From the NCBI GenBank assembly GCA_902775345.1, contig CACYLW010000010.1, positions 1 to 61,949 on the forward strand: a stretch of DNA of 61,949 nt, given 5' to 3'. Below, piece by piece: positions 41,708 through 51,289 of this stretch; the first letter of the stretch is position 1; every line of letters begins with the position of its first letter. The position numbers were made by a program, and so were the translations under genes. Source of the stretch: an uncultured Eubacteriales bacterium. GTDB lineage: Bacteria; Bacillota; Clostridia; Peptostreptococcales; Anaerovoracaceae. The notes beneath the pieces were generated by a model. It saw only the letters and a list, made by a program, of their open reading frames with translations, was not told the DNA's origin and did not search any database.

Positions 41708-43072
41708 ATGGAAAGAAGCATTGCAGGGAGGATAGCTGAATATGTTGATAAAGCCGGCGGAAGAACATTCTACGTCGGCGGTTTTGTACGTGACAGACTT
41801 CTCGGCATCGATAACAAGGATGTTGATATAGAGGTGCACGGGATAGAACCAGAAGCCCTGTATGAGATCCTTGAATCGGTGGGGGAACCACTGACTTACG
41901 GAAAGAGCTTCGGCGTATTTGCGCTTAAGGGTGAAGACATAGACATCGCCATGCCGCGCCGCGAGCGCGCGACTGGCACGGGTCACAGGGATTTCGAGGT
42001 GCAAGTGGATCCGTATATCGGAACGGAGGCGGCTGCGTGGCGGCGCGATTTCACAGTAAATTCCATCATGGAGGATGTGCTGAGCGGTGAGATCACCGAT
42101 CATTATGGCGGGCGCCGCGACCTGGATGAAGGAGTCATCAGGCACATAGATCCGGATACATTTGTCGAGGATCCGCTAAGGGTGCTGCGCGGAGCGCAGT
42201 TCGCGGCGAGATTCGGCTTCGTCATTGCGCCCGGGACAATGGAACTGTGCCGCGGTATTGATCTTTCGGCTCTTTCGCGTGAGCGCGTCGAAGAGGAACT
42301 CAAAAAGGCACTCCTCAAGGCAGACAAGCCATCGGTTTTCTTCGAGGCTCTCCGTGAAATGGACCAGCTGGATGTGTGGTTCCCGGAGCTTAAGCAGACG
42401 ATAGGTCTTGAGCAGGATCCCGTATTTCATCCTGAAGGCGATGTGTGGACGCACACGATGGAGGTCATCGACAGGGCGGCCGCATTCAGGGACCGTGTAT
42501 CCGACCCATACAGCTTCATGCTGCTTGCCCTCACACACGATCTCGGCAAGATAGTGACGACTGAGGTGAAGAACGGCCGCATCCACGCTTATGAGCATGA
42601 AGAGAAGGGCATGCCTCTTGTCAGAGATTTCATCGGGCGTCTGACCGATGAAAAAGACGTAAGGAATTATGTCTTCAACATGGTCCCGCTTCACATGAGG
42701 CCTAATGTCCTGGCATATTCAAAGCCGGTACTGAAATCCACAAACAGGATGTTCGACTCGGCTGATGCTCCCGAAGATCTCATATGGTTCGCAGAAGCTG
42801 ACAAACCGGTGGTTTCGGGCACGGACGCTTTTTCGGGAGATCGGGAGTTCCTGACGGAAAGACTGAAAGCCTATGAGGAAACAATGGCAAAGCCTCATGT
42901 CATGGGGCGTGATCTGATAGATGCCGGCCTCGAACCGGGAGAGGATTTCGGTGAGATCCTTGCATACGCGCATAAGCTCAGGCTTGCAGGTATCGAAAAG
43001 GAGTCCGCGCTGAAGCAGACGCTGACTTACGCGCGAAAAATACGGAAAAGTAAGCGCGCGAATGGGTTATAA
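41708..43072 (+). CDS. cca: CCA-adding tRNA nucleotidyltransferase / poly(A) polymerase family with HD domain
   Basis: 454 residues. The polymerase head has YVGGFVRDRLLG (G24-G25, R28, D29) and the catalytic D38xD40 in KDVDIEV; RRDFTVNSIM is the later family motif. It completes or repairs the 3'-CCA of tRNAs with CTP and ATP. An HD domain (HTMEV and LALTHDLGKIV) occupies about 245-330, as in E. coli-type enzymes with phosphatase activity. Downstream, a 77-residue gene is 11 bases away. The CCA symbol is chosen by family; a poly(A) polymerase role cannot be ruled out. Confidence 0.88.
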   Translation: MERSIAGRIAEYVDKAGGRTFYVGGFVRDRLLGIDNKDVDIEVHGIEPEALYEILESVGEPLTYGKSFGVFALKGEDIDIAMPRRERATGTGHRDFEVQVDPYIGTEAAAWRRDFTVNSIMEDVLSGEITDHYGGRRDLDEGVIRHIDPDTFVEDPLRVLRGAQFAARFGFVIAPGTMELCRGIDLSALSRERVEEELKKALLKADKPSVFFEALREMDQLDVWFPELKQTIGLEQDPVFHPEGDVWTHTMEVIDRAAAFRDRVSDPYSFMLLALTHDLGKIVTTEVKNGRIHAYEHEEKGMPLVRDFIGRLTDEKDVRNYVFNMVPLHMRPNVLAYSKPVLKSTNRMFDSADAPEDLIWFAEADKPVVSGTDAFSGDREFLTERLKAYEETMAKPHVMGRDLIDAGLEPGEDFGEILAYAHKLRLAGIEKESALKQTLTYARKIRKSKRANGL

Positions 43073-43092
43073 TAAGAGCGGAGGTGCTGAAA

Positions 43093-43317
43093 ATGGGACT
43101 GTTCGGTAAAAAGAAAAGTGAATACCCTAAAATGCCTGAGGGTGATTATGTGCCTGTGCTCAGATGCAGCATATGTACCGGTGAGCAGGTGCTCTGTGCA
43201 AAAGAAGTCCGCACGGGTAAATTGCTCGAACTGATGCTCATAAAAACGCCTGTGCAGCTCGAGGGCTTCTGTGCTGCCAACGGGATCTCTCCGGAAGAAA
43301 TAGAGCGGGTCTATTAG
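43093..43317 (+). CDS. Small conserved-looking CxxC protein
   Basis: 74 residues from ATG 43093 with GGAGGTG six bases upstream; an in-frame GTG at 43084 is less likely. It begins MGLFGKKKSEYPKMPEGDY and has LRCSICTGEQVLC with three cysteines, maybe a small zinc or redox site. It follows the cca gene closely and likely shares its transcript. Function unknown; I recall no characterised homologue. Confidence 0.7.
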   Translation: MGLFGKKKSEYPKMPEGDYVPVLRCSICTGEQVLCAKEVRTGKLLELMLIKTPVQLEGFCAANGISPEEIERVY

Positions 43318-43386
43318 TAAAAACAGTGAGCACCCGATCATGCTGCGCGGCCGCGTTCCCGTGGAAACTGATGCAGCAATTTTAGT

Positions 43387-43419
43387 CTCGGATAATGCAA
43401 ATTCTCCGAGTCTTTTTTT
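43387..43419 (+). terminator. Intrinsic terminator after the cca unit
   Basis: Stem CTCGGA (43387-43392) with TCCGAG (43405-43410), lengthened by an AG/CT pair with one T-T mismatch, then TCTTTTTTT. The 43318-43386 stretch before it also has a TGCTGC/GCAGCA long-range hairpin but no gene. Confidence 0.75.
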
Positions 43420-43420
43420 A

Positions 43421-43457
43421 TTGTATGTGATACAATTTTCTTAAGTATGCATATAGT
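43421..43457 (+). promoter_or_regulatory. Promoter and palindrome before the Fe-S flavoprotein
   Basis: TTGTAT-GTG-ATACAA perfect palindrome (43421-43435) overlaps a GATACA -35-like element (43429-43434); TATAGT -10 at 43452-43457 lies 17 bases on. A redox-type repressor could bind here; this is inferred. Confidence 0.45.
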
Positions 43458-43501
43458 GTAGACATGCATGATCAAAAGCAATTGTTGAGAGGGAGAGAAT
43501 A

Positions 43502-46210
43502 ATGGAAACCAGACAAGACAAGCTTATAAAGCTTGCAACCGAAATGGCTAATAAGGGTGAGCTCACCATCACTCCGGAGAGTGCGGAATACCAGCTGCTC
43601 GATTACCTGCTGACCGATGACGAACTTGCTGTAATGAGCGAGATGAAACTCGTCATGCCGTCAACTGCAAGGGGCCTGGCAAAGAAAACGGGCATGCCTG
43701 TAGCCAAGGTCAAACATATACTTGAAGGCTGCGCGGACAAGGCATACTTCATGGATGTGAAGCTCGGAAAGGGCGGAGCCAAGATATATCTGCTCGTGCC
43801 GTTCGCACCTGGAATCTTTGAGTTCCAGCTGGCAAGAAGCAATGAATACAACGAATCCCATCCTGAGATCTCGTACTTATTCCAGAGACACGCTTTTGAG
43901 TCGTACGGCCAGGTCGCTGCATCGATGCCTATGGGCGTCGGTATCATGAGAGTCGTTCCGGTCGAAAGCGCTCTCCCTGCAGGTACAAAAGTCATGACGA
44001 TGGAGAGGCTCAGCACGCTGATCGAGACAACAGTCGGAGGCGCTTTCTGCAGAGTTCCGTGCCAGTGCCGCAGAGTCCGCCGCATAATGGGCGAAGGAAC
44101 CGGAGACCTTGAAGACGGAATGTGCATTTACATGGGTCTCCTTGCAGAGACCATGATCCGCCACGGCCGCGGAGAGAAGCTGACCAAGGAGCAGGTATAC
44201 GAGCACCTTGAAAGAACAGAAGCCATGGGCTGCATCCACCAGATCACGACACTGGAGAGCGGTATCTCGTTCGCTATCTGCAACTGTCAGCCGCAGAGCT
44301 GCATGGCCATCGGAAGCGCTACATACTACGGCGCGCCTAACATGGTGCGCAGCAACTACGTAGCTGAGATAGACAAGGATAAGTGCGTGGCCTGCGGGCA
44401 GTGTGTCGAAACATGCGCAAATAACGCTCTCAGGCTGGGTCAGAAGATCTGCTCAAAGACGCCTATTGTTCATATCCCTACAGAACTTCCTGATGAGCAG
44501 GAATGGGGTCCTGAAAGATACGACGCCGACTACAGAGACCACAGAAAGAACGTGGTCGAAACAGGAACATCCCCATGCAAGACGACATGTCCTGCACATA
44601 TCGCCATTCAGGGATATATAAGACTGGCTGCTCAGGGCAAATACATGGAAGCCCTCGAGCTTATAAAGAAAGAGAACCCGCTGCCTGCAGTCTGCGGACG
44701 CATCTGCCCGCATAACTGCGAGAACGAGTGCACAAGAGGAGAGATCGACCAGGCCGTCGCCATCGACGAGGTCAAGAGATTCATCGCTGACAGAGAGATC
44801 GAAGCTTCGCAGAGGTTCATACCTAGGAAACTCTGGGACCACGACAAGAAGATCGCTGTCATCGGATCCGGTCCGGCGGGCATCTCCTGCGCTTACTATC
44901 TGGCAGCAGGCGGATATAAAGTAACAGTATTTGAAAAGGAAAACAGACCGGGCGGAATGCTCGTAAACGGCATCCCTGCGTTCAGACTCGAAAAGGACGT
45001 AGTCGATGCTGAGATCGATGTGCTGAGAGCACTCGGAGTCGAGTTCAAGTGCGGAGTTGAAGTCGGTACAGATGTAACCATTCCTGAACTCCGTGAGCAG
45101 GGATTCGAGGCGTTCTATCTCGGTATCGGACTCCAGAACTGCGGCAGGCTCGGCATCCCGGGCGATGACGCCGAGGGAGTCGTTGCGGGCGTTGAATTCC
45201 TCAAGGACATCAACCGCGGCAACGATGTTGAGCTCAGCGGCAGTGTAGTTGTCATCGGCGGCGGAAGCATCGGAGCTGACGTAGCACGCACGGCAAAGAG
45301 ATACGGCGCGAAGAAGGTCGACCTCTACTGCCTCGAGTCCTATGACGAAATGCCGATGGGTGAAGAAGACCAGGCATACTGCAAGGAAGACGGCGTTACG
45401 ATCCATGACGGCTGGGGACAGACTGAGATCGTCACGACAAAGGACGGAAGAGTCAAGGGAATCAGGTTCCGCAAGTGCATCAGCGTCAAGAATGAAGAGG
45501 GCAGATTCGACCCTAAGTTCGATGACAGCGTAACAGAAGAGGCAAGATGCCAGATGGTACTGTACTGCATCGGTCAGAGACCTGACTGGGGCAAGCTGCT
45601 TACAGGCGTAAATGTTGAGACAGACAAGAGAGGTCTCGTTATCGCGGAGCCTCTTACATATCAGACAAGCGAACCTGATATTTTCGCAGGCGGCGACATC
45701 TACACGGGACAGAAGTTCTGCATCGATGCCATCGCAGCGGGCAAGGAAGCTTCGATCTCCATAAACCGCTTCGTATGGCCGGGCCACAGCCTGACACTCG
45801 CAAGAGACAGAAGAGAGTACAAGGCTCTCGACAAGTCAGACCTCGACTTCGATCATATCAGCTGGGACAACATCAAGCGTCAGGTACCGGGCGTTGACAA
45901 GGCAAAGGCCGGCACGAAGCGCAATGAGAGCCTGACCTTCACGGAAGAACAGCTCAAGGCTGAGACCGCTCGCTGCCTCGGATGCGGAGCAACTGTCGTC
46001 GACCAGAACAGATGCATCGGCTGCGGAGTCTGCACAACAAGGTGCAAGTTCGATGCCATCCATCTGATAAAGAAATTCGACGAGCCGGTCCACTCGATCC
46101 GCTTCCGTAAAAAATACGTTGAGAACTATCGCAAGAACCGCGAGATGAAGATCGCGGTCAAGAAGTTCATAAAGGAAGATAACAACAGAGGTGACGCAGG
46201 CAAGCGTTAA
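43502..46210 (+). CDS. Large Fe-S/FAD oxidoreductase (GltD-like core)
   Basis: 902 residues. Residues 1-290 hold a winged-helix-like start (ARGLAKKTGMPVAKVKHILE) and a cysteine cluster (CRVPCQCRR, CNCQPQSC). A 4Fe-4S ferredoxin motif follows at C295, C298, C301, C305. The central part (about 360-800) resembles the NADPH-dependent small subunit of glutamate synthase: CGRICPHNC, FAD-binding VIGSGPAGISCAY, NAD-binding VVVIGGGSIGADVA, and AGGDIYTG. A C-terminal ferredoxin CIGCGVCTTRC ends the chain. It likely moves electrons from NAD(P)H to an unknown partner. HypA-like gene follows by 14 bases. Confidence 0.88.
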   Translation: METRQDKLIKLATEMANKGELTITPESAEYQLLDYLLTDDELAVMSEMKLVMPSTARGLAKKTGMPVAKVKHILEGCADKAYFMDVKLGKGGAKIYLLVPFAPGIFEFQLARSNEYNESHPEISYLFQRHAFESYGQVAASMPMGVGIMRVVPVESALPAGTKVMTMERLSTLIETTVGGAFCRVPCQCRRVRRIMGEGTGDLEDGMCIYMGLLAETMIRHGRGEKLTKEQVYEHLERTEAMGCIHQITTLESGISFAICNCQPQSCMAIGSATYYGAPNMVRSNYVAEIDKDKCVACGQCVETCANNALRLGQKICSKTPIVHIPTELPDEQEWGPERYDADYRDHRKNVVETGTSPCKTTCPAHIAIQGYIRLAAQGKYMEALELIKKENPLPAVCGRICPHNCENECTRGEIDQAVAIDEVKRFIADREIEASQRFIPRKLWDHDKKIAVIGSGPAGISCAYYLAAGGYKVTVFEKENRPGGMLVNGIPAFRLEKDVVDAEIDVLRALGVEFKCGVEVGTDVTIPELREQGFEAFYLGIGLQNCGRLGIPGDDAEGVVAGVEFLKDINRGNDVELSGSVVVIGGGSIGADVARTAKRYGAKKVDLYCLESYDEMPMGEEDQAYCKEDGVTIHDGWGQTEIVTTKDGRVKGIRFRKCISVKNEEGRFDPKFDDSVTEEARCQMVLYCIGQRPDWGKLLTGVNVETDKRGLVIAEPLTYQTSEPDIFAGGDIYTGQKFCIDAIAAGKEASISINRFVWPGHSLTLARDRREYKALDKSDLDFDHISWDNIKRQVPGVDKAKAGTKRNESLTFTEEQLKAETARCLGCGATVVDQNRCIGCGVCTTRCKFDAIHLIKKFDEPVHSIRFRKKYVENYRKNREMKIAVKKFIKEDNNRGDAGKR

Positions 46211-46224
46211 AGGAGCACTTACAT

Positions 46225-46575
46225 ATGCATGAACTCACGCTTCTTTATGGCGTTGTTCAGAAAGTGGAACAGGTAGTAAAGGAAAACGACCTCGATCATG
46301 TCGATGCGATAGTGATCGAGGTCGGTGAAGCCACATCTGTTATCCCGGAGTTCCTTCAGGACGGATATGAGGTGATCTCTGATGATTATGATTTTCTGAG
46401 GGGCTCGGAACTCATCATTGAGAAGATAACAGCCATAGGCCGCTGCCGCAGCTGCGGCACTGAATTCCCGGTAGTAGTCAACAAAGGACTGTGTCCGGAA
46501 TGCGGAAGTTTTGACAAGGATATCATCGAGGGTACGGACTTTTTTATCAGGGAAGTCCGCATCCTCGAAAACTGA
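46225..46575 (+). CDS. hypA: HypA-like nickel/zinc metallochaperone
   Basis: 116 residues. The mature N-terminus MHE places H2 for nickel binding. The zinc site is formed by C74/C77 (CRSC) and C90/C93 (CPEC). It normally delivers nickel to NiFe hydrogenase with HypB. No hydrogenase or other hyp gene is in the window, and the gene follows the Fe-S flavoprotein by 14 bases, so here it may serve that protein or a distant hydrogenase. AAAGGAG precedes the ATG. Its length is normal for HypA. Confidence 0.85.
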   Translation: MHELTLLYGVVQKVEQVVKENDLDHVDAIVIEVGEATSVIPEFLQDGYEVISDDYDFLRGSELIIEKITAIGRCRSCGTEFPVVVNKGLCPECGSFDKDIIEGTDFFIREVRILEN

Positions 46576-46599
46576 AAAAGAGCAGGGACTGAGCAAAAT

Positions 46600-48675
46600 A
46601 TGCTGGCAGAAGTGTTAGTTATGATCATTAAAATGTCGCTTATCACATTGGCTTATGTGGCAGTGACATTTTTGCTGTGGAAATCTGTCAGTGACAGGGA
46701 ACTCAACATTGGCGACAAGATAGGACTGGGCTTCGTTTACGGCATCCTTTCCGTTTTTTCCACGCACTTCGGTATCGACTACGGGGACATGGTCCTCAAT
46801 GTGCGCGATCTCGGACCGATGGCAGCGGGTCTGTTTTTTGATCCGTGGTCAGGCATTATTGCGGGCCTTATAGGAGGCATCGAACGCTACATCGTAGGTA
46901 CTTACTTTGATGTCGGGGCATATACGACCATTGCGTGCAGTGTTTCCACGTGTCTGGCCGGCTTCTTCGCGACATTCCTCAATAAATGCATATTCAAAGG
47001 GAAAAAACCATCGATCGGCTATGCCTTCTTCATGGGCTCAGTGATCGAGGTCTTCCATATGTATGTAGTATTCCTGACGCACAGGAGTGACATGAAGATG
47101 GCCTTTACGGTCGTCAGGATATGCTCCGTGCCTATGATATTCTTCAGCGGCCTGGGTCTCATGCTGTGCTCGGTCGCAATAAAAAAGAGCCTCGGCGAAC
47201 TTCACAGTCCGTTTGCCCCGATACCGCCTGAAGAGGTACCTGTATCAAACAAATTCCAGACATGGCTGTTCGGAGTTACAGTCCTTGTACTTATGATCAG
47301 CTTCGGCTTCAATTATTCGATGCAGTCCGCCGCGGCAGTACAGGGGGCAAGGATAGACCTGACATCAGCATCGCGCGACATAGGAAATTCTGTTGCGTGG
47401 ATACGCGAGCGTGGGGGGCACACTGATAAATACTCTCATTTTGTCGGACTGGATGGAACATTCGCCGTGCTCGATGAAAACGGCGAACTGATCGCCGGCA
47501 CCGCATTTGATCATTTCTTCAATGATGAGATAAAAGGTCTGATGCAGGAACACAGTTCCGGAGACTTCTTTGAAGCGGATATTATGTCAGAAAAGTCGCT
47601 CTGTTACTCCAGAACCACAGACGAAGGATATATCGTATTTACACAGATGCCTATGTCCGAAGTCTATGAAGGACGGGATATCCAGACCTATGAGACCATG
47701 CTTGCAGACATAGTTTTCTTTACTGTTATCTATGTGCTGATTTCCTTGCTGGTCCAGAACATGGTCGTAGATAACCTGCTGCGCGTCAACAAGTCGCTGA
47801 ACAAGATCACTGACGGTAATCTGAACGAAAAGGTCGACGTCTATTCTTCATCTGAGTTTGCTTCGCTGTCCGATGATATCAACCTTACGGTAGATGTACT
47901 GAAGGGATACATCAGTGCGGCTGAGAAGCGCATGGAGCAGGAACTGCAGCTGGCGCACAACATTCAGGATGCGGCGCTTCCGAAAAACTTCACCTTTAAT
48001 CATAAAGGCTTCGAGGTCTTTGCTACCATGGATCCGGCAAAAGAAGTCGGAGGCGATTTCTATGATTTCTTCTTTGTCGGAGCAGAGAAAATGGCACTGG
48101 TGATCGCGGATGTTTCGGACAAGGGGATTCCGGCTGCACTGTTCATGATGCGCAGCAAAACTGCTATAAGGGGTCTTGCAGAATCGGGACATGAACCGGA
48201 AGATATCTTCTACAGGGTCAACAACGAACTCTGTGAAGGAAATGAACTGAATATGTTCGTGACCGTATGGATGGGCATAATCGATCTTAACACCGGAGAC
48301 ATGAAATGCCTGAACGCGGGCCATGAATACCCGGCAATCAAGAGAAAAGGCGGTGACTATGAGATCTTAAAAGATAAGCATCGTCTTCCGCTGGGTGCGA
48401 TGAAAGATATGACATACAAGAGTTATGATATCCACCTTGAGCAGGGGGACTGCATGTACGTTTACACCGACGGCATTCCTGACGCGATCAACATCAGTGA
48501 GGAACAATACGGCATCGACCGCATGCTGCTTGCGCTGAATACATACAAGGACGCTTCCATGGAAGGTCTGCTCAGGGCGGTCAAGATCGACCAGGATACT
48601 TTTGTAGGCGAGGCGAATCAGTTTGATGACATAACTATGTTAGGTTTCAGGTATAACGGACCTAAGAAGGCATAA
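46600..48675 (+). CDS. 5TM-LYT sensor with HAMP and SpoIIE-type PP2C phosphatase
   Basis: 691 residues. About six helices of the 5TMR-LYT type cover 1-200; an extracellular loop runs 225-380, with a further helix near 370. A HAMP-like coil leads to the PP2C/SpoIIE phosphatase domain (about 465-691): EVGGDFYDF, ADVSDKGIPAALFMM and NAGHEYPA are its metal-site segments. It would dephosphorylate an anti-sigma antagonist or similar phosphoprotein after sensing an external or cell-wall signal. No partner anti-sigma gene is adjacent. It follows the hypA-like gene by 24 bases. Confidence 0.88.
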   Translation: MLAEVLVMIIKMSLITLAYVAVTFLLWKSVSDRELNIGDKIGLGFVYGILSVFSTHFGIDYGDMVLNVRDLGPMAAGLFFDPWSGIIAGLIGGIERYIVGTYFDVGAYTTIACSVSTCLAGFFATFLNKCIFKGKKPSIGYAFFMGSVIEVFHMYVVFLTHRSDMKMAFTVVRICSVPMIFFSGLGLMLCSVAIKKSLGELHSPFAPIPPEEVPVSNKFQTWLFGVTVLVLMISFGFNYSMQSAAAVQGARIDLTSASRDIGNSVAWIRERGGHTDKYSHFVGLDGTFAVLDENGELIAGTAFDHFFNDEIKGLMQEHSSGDFFEADIMSEKSLCYSRTTDEGYIVFTQMPMSEVYEGRDIQTYETMLADIVFFTVIYVLISLLVQNMVVDNLLRVNKSLNKITDGNLNEKVDVYSSSEFASLSDDINLTVDVLKGYISAAEKRMEQELQLAHNIQDAALPKNFTFNHKGFEVFATMDPAKEVGGDFYDFFFVGAEKMALVIADVSDKGIPAALFMMRSKTAIRGLAESGHEPEDIFYRVNNELCEGNELNMFVTVWMGIIDLNTGDMKCLNAGHEYPAIKRKGGDYEILKDKHRLPLGAMKDMTYKSYDIHLEQGDCMYVYTDGIPDAINISEEQYGIDRMLLALNTYKDASMEGLLRAVKIDQDTFVGEANQFDDITMLGFRYNGPKKA

Positions 48676-48708
48676 ATAATAAAAACAAAGGGACAGGAGG
48701 CAGGCGGA

Positions 48709-49725
48709 ATGAAATGTGCAATTTACGGTGCCGGCTCGCTCGGTACAATACTCGGAGCATATCTGACAAAGAACGGATTCCCGGTTGAACTCGTTAACCG
48801 CAATGTGAAACATGTTGAAGCGCTGCAGAAAAACGGTGCTCATATCACCGGAACGGTAGATTTCACTACACTTGTGAATGCTGTCCTTCCGGATCAGATG
48901 AAAGGACCTTACGACATCATCTTTCTGATGACAAAGCAGCTCCACAACCCTGAAGTGGTTACTATGCTCAAACCTATGCTCGCGGATGACGGTGTTATCG
49001 TAACGCTTCAGAACGGCATACCTGAACCCGGCATTGCTGAAATCGTCGGCGAAGACAGAACTATCGGATGCACTGTTGAATGGGGTGCTACCATGACGGA
49101 GCCGGGCGTATGCGAGCTCACCAGCGACCCTGACAGTCTGTCATTCCACATGGGAGGCATGAAAGGCATCTCTGAAGAAAGTCTGAACAAGGTAAAGGAA
49201 GTGCTTGAGTACATGTGCCCGGTGGATATCGAAGACAATCTGATCGGCGCGCGCTGGTCGAAGCTTCTTATCAACGCGACATACTCAGGCCTCGGTACAG
49301 TCATCGGCGGCACTTTCGGTGATGTTGCAGGATGGAAGCCTGCAACGAAAGTTGCGGTCAGATGCATGAAGGAATGCATAGATGTAGCACACGCGGGCGG
49401 GGTCGAATTCGCTCCGGTACAGGGAAAGGACATTACGAAGCTGTTCGACTACAACAACAAGGTTAAGCAGAAGTTTGCAGAGATACTGGTGCCGATAGCC
49501 ATGAAGAAACACTTCGGGATCGTGCCTTCGATGCTCCAGGATCTTCAGAAAGGCAAGCCTTGCGAAGTAGACGCTATCAACGGAGTCGTATGTGAATGGG
49601 GCAAAAAATACGGAATCCCTACACCGGTCAACGACAGAATAGTAGAGGTAATTAAAAAAGAGCAGAACGAAGGACTGAGACCGATGCTGGCAAATATTCA
49701 GTTCTTTGAAGAATATTATAAATAG
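48709..49725 (+). CDS. Ketopantoate reductase family protein
   Basis: 338 residues. GAGSLGTILGAYL at 7-19 is the NADP-binding loop and the later VTLQNGIPEP and RWSKLLINATYSGL are the family's conserved catalytic region. The canonical member reduces ketopantoate to pantoate for coenzyme A; several paralogs exist, so this role is only probable. AGGAGGC precedes the start. A terminator lies at 49736-49763. The gene is 33 bases after the phosphatase gene. Confidence 0.85.
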   Translation: MKCAIYGAGSLGTILGAYLTKNGFPVELVNRNVKHVEALQKNGAHITGTVDFTTLVNAVLPDQMKGPYDIIFLMTKQLHNPEVVTMLKPMLADDGVIVTLQNGIPEPGIAEIVGEDRTIGCTVEWGATMTEPGVCELTSDPDSLSFHMGGMKGISEESLNKVKEVLEYMCPVDIEDNLIGARWSKLLINATYSGLGTVIGGTFGDVAGWKPATKVAVRCMKECIDVAHAGGVEFAPVQGKDITKLFDYNNKVKQKFAEILVPIAMKKHFGIVPSMLQDLQKGKPCEVDAINGVVCEWGKKYGIPTPVNDRIVEVIKKEQNEGLRPMLANIQFFEEYYK

Positions 49726-49735
49726 CATGTGATGA

Positions 49736-49763
49736 GGACCCGCCTCACAGGCGGGTCCTTTTG
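49736..49763 (+). terminator. Intrinsic terminator after the reductase
   Basis: GGACCCGCCT (49736-49745) and AGGCGGGTCC (49749-49758) with a three-base loop, then TTTTG. Confidence 0.85.
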
Positions 49764-49786
49764 CAAATCAGGGTATAAAAAAGGAT

Positions 49787-50956
49787 ATGAGTACAAAAAA
49801 TCTTGTGATACACGATCTTGATCTTTCAGAATGGGAAAAAATCAGCGGCGATTATGCCGGCTGGAATGTCGTATCCGACAACGGAAGCATCCATCCCTGC
49901 GTTGGGTGCTTTTCATGCTGGAACAGAACACCGGGCATTTGTGCCATACACGATGGTTATGAAAATATGGCCAGTCTCATACATCAGGCCGGAGAAGTGG
50001 TCGTTATAAGCAGATACACTTACGGCGGTTTTTCGGGTTCCGTCAAGGGCGTGTTTGACCGCTGCCTGGGGTATGTGCTTCCGCAGTTTGAGATAACAAA
50101 GGGCGAAACACATCACCGGAAACGCTTTGATGAAGACAAGCCGTTCACGTTCATCTTCCGTGGCCCGTTTCTTACGGATGAGGAAAAGGCTAGCGCCGTA
50201 AATTATGTACGGGCTGTGTGCACGAATATACGCGGCCACGTTAAGGATGTGATATTTCAGGAAAGCGGGGATGCCCCGTCTGTGCCTGAGCAGAAGCAGC
50301 CTGAGAAAACAGCGGAACCTGACCAGGGCAAGGTGGTGCTCCTCAACGGAAGCATGCGCAGCGCCGGCGGCAATTCCGCCAAACTGGCGCGCGTTCTGTC
50401 CGACCGGCTCAGCAGTGACACTGAGATCATCGACCTTAAGGCACATCTGAATGATACTGACGGTCTGATAAGCATCCTGAGTGAGGCGCGGGCGATAGTC
50501 CTGTGCGTTCCTCTGTATGTGGACGGACTTCCGTCACAGGTCATAAAGCTGCTTGAGAGGATGGAGAAGAGCCATGCCGGGCAGAAGCGGATCTATCTTC
50601 TGGCAAACATGGGGCTTTACGAAAGCAGGCAGCTGAAGAACCTGTTCAGCGCAGTGAAGCAGTGGTGCGCGAAGAGCGGCAATGAATACTGCGGCGGTCT
50701 GGGCATCAGCGCGGGAGAACTGATGGGGACCCTGATGGAGGTGATCCCTTTCAGACGGGGAACGACAAAAAAGGCATCACAGGGAATGGACCGGCTGGCC
50801 AGGGCCGTTGACAGCGCTGAAGCGGCAGGAGACATATATGCTGAGCCGTTTGCCTTCCCGCGGAGGCTGTATGTGTGGATAGCCAATACAAACTGGAACC
50901 GTACATCCAGAAAGAACGGAATAAAACCGAAGGACATGTTTACAAGGGATATTTAG
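49787..50956 (+). CDS. Tandem flavodoxin-fold NAD(P)H-dependent oxidoreductase
   Basis: 389 residues, two flavodoxin-like halves fused. The first (1-160) has PCVGCFSCWNRTPG and VVISRYTYGGFSGSVKGVFD, a flavin-linked iron-sulfur-flavoprotein-like pattern, but lacks an N-terminal phosphate loop. The second (180-340) carries LNGSMRSAGGNS, a typical FMN-phosphate loop. An acidic/proline linker (about 160-180) lies between. It probably reduces quinones or similar compounds with NAD(P)H. The ribosome binding site is short (AAAAAGG close to the ATG). Confidence 0.8.
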   Translation: MSTKNLVIHDLDLSEWEKISGDYAGWNVVSDNGSIHPCVGCFSCWNRTPGICAIHDGYENMASLIHQAGEVVVISRYTYGGFSGSVKGVFDRCLGYVLPQFEITKGETHHRKRFDEDKPFTFIFRGPFLTDEEKASAVNYVRAVCTNIRGHVKDVIFQESGDAPSVPEQKQPEKTAEPDQGKVVLLNGSMRSAGGNSAKLARVLSDRLSSDTEIIDLKAHLNDTDGLISILSEARAIVLCVPLYVDGLPSQVIKLLERMEKSHAGQKRIYLLANMGLYESRQLKNLFSAVKQWCAKSGNEYCGGLGISAGELMGTLMEVIPFRRGTTKKASQGMDRLARAVDSAEAAGDIYAEPFAFPRRLYVWIANTNWNRTSRKNGIKPKDMFTRDI

Positions 50957-50968
50957 CAGGAATCAGAA

Positions 50969-51289
50969 ATGGTTGAGACAAAAATATATGTAGGATTGAA
51001 TGACTCAGTCGAGAAAAAGCAGCTTATGGAGACTGAAAAGTACATAAGCGTGCTGAGGAATGTATGCTATGCATACAATACTCCGTTTTCCTTTGACGTG
51101 GAGGAAGGCGGATATATCCACGAGAGCGGGGAATATACAAAGGAGACGACGCTGGTACTTACTCTGATCGATACGGACAAGACCCTTGTCAATGAGATCG
51201 CGAAGGATCTGTGCCTGTTTTTCCATCAGGAATCGGTGCTTATAACCGAGGGTATAGTGAGGGCGTATTATGTCAGCGAAACGCTGTAG
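50969..51289 (+). CDS. Small DUF3574-like protein
   Basis: 106 residues, 12 bases after the flavodoxin-type gene. The start KIYVGLND and the FHQESVLITE segment near the end resemble DUF3574 proteins, which I recall only weakly. It reads as alternating strand and helix with no catalytic motif. Overlaps the amylase gene by 20 bases, so the three genes form one unit. Function unknown. Confidence 0.6.
   Translation: MVETKIYVGLNDSVEKKQLMETEKYISVLRNVCYAYNTPFSFDVEEGGYIHESGEYTKETTLVLTLIDTDKTLVNEIAKDLCLFFHQESVLITEGIVRAYYVSETL

Noticed and set aside
44453-45787. Long reverse-strand frame opposite the 902-residue flavoprotein
   Set aside because: Its protein has no recognisable domain and the + strand protein has complete cofactor motifs; the open reverse frame is a by-product of codon bias.
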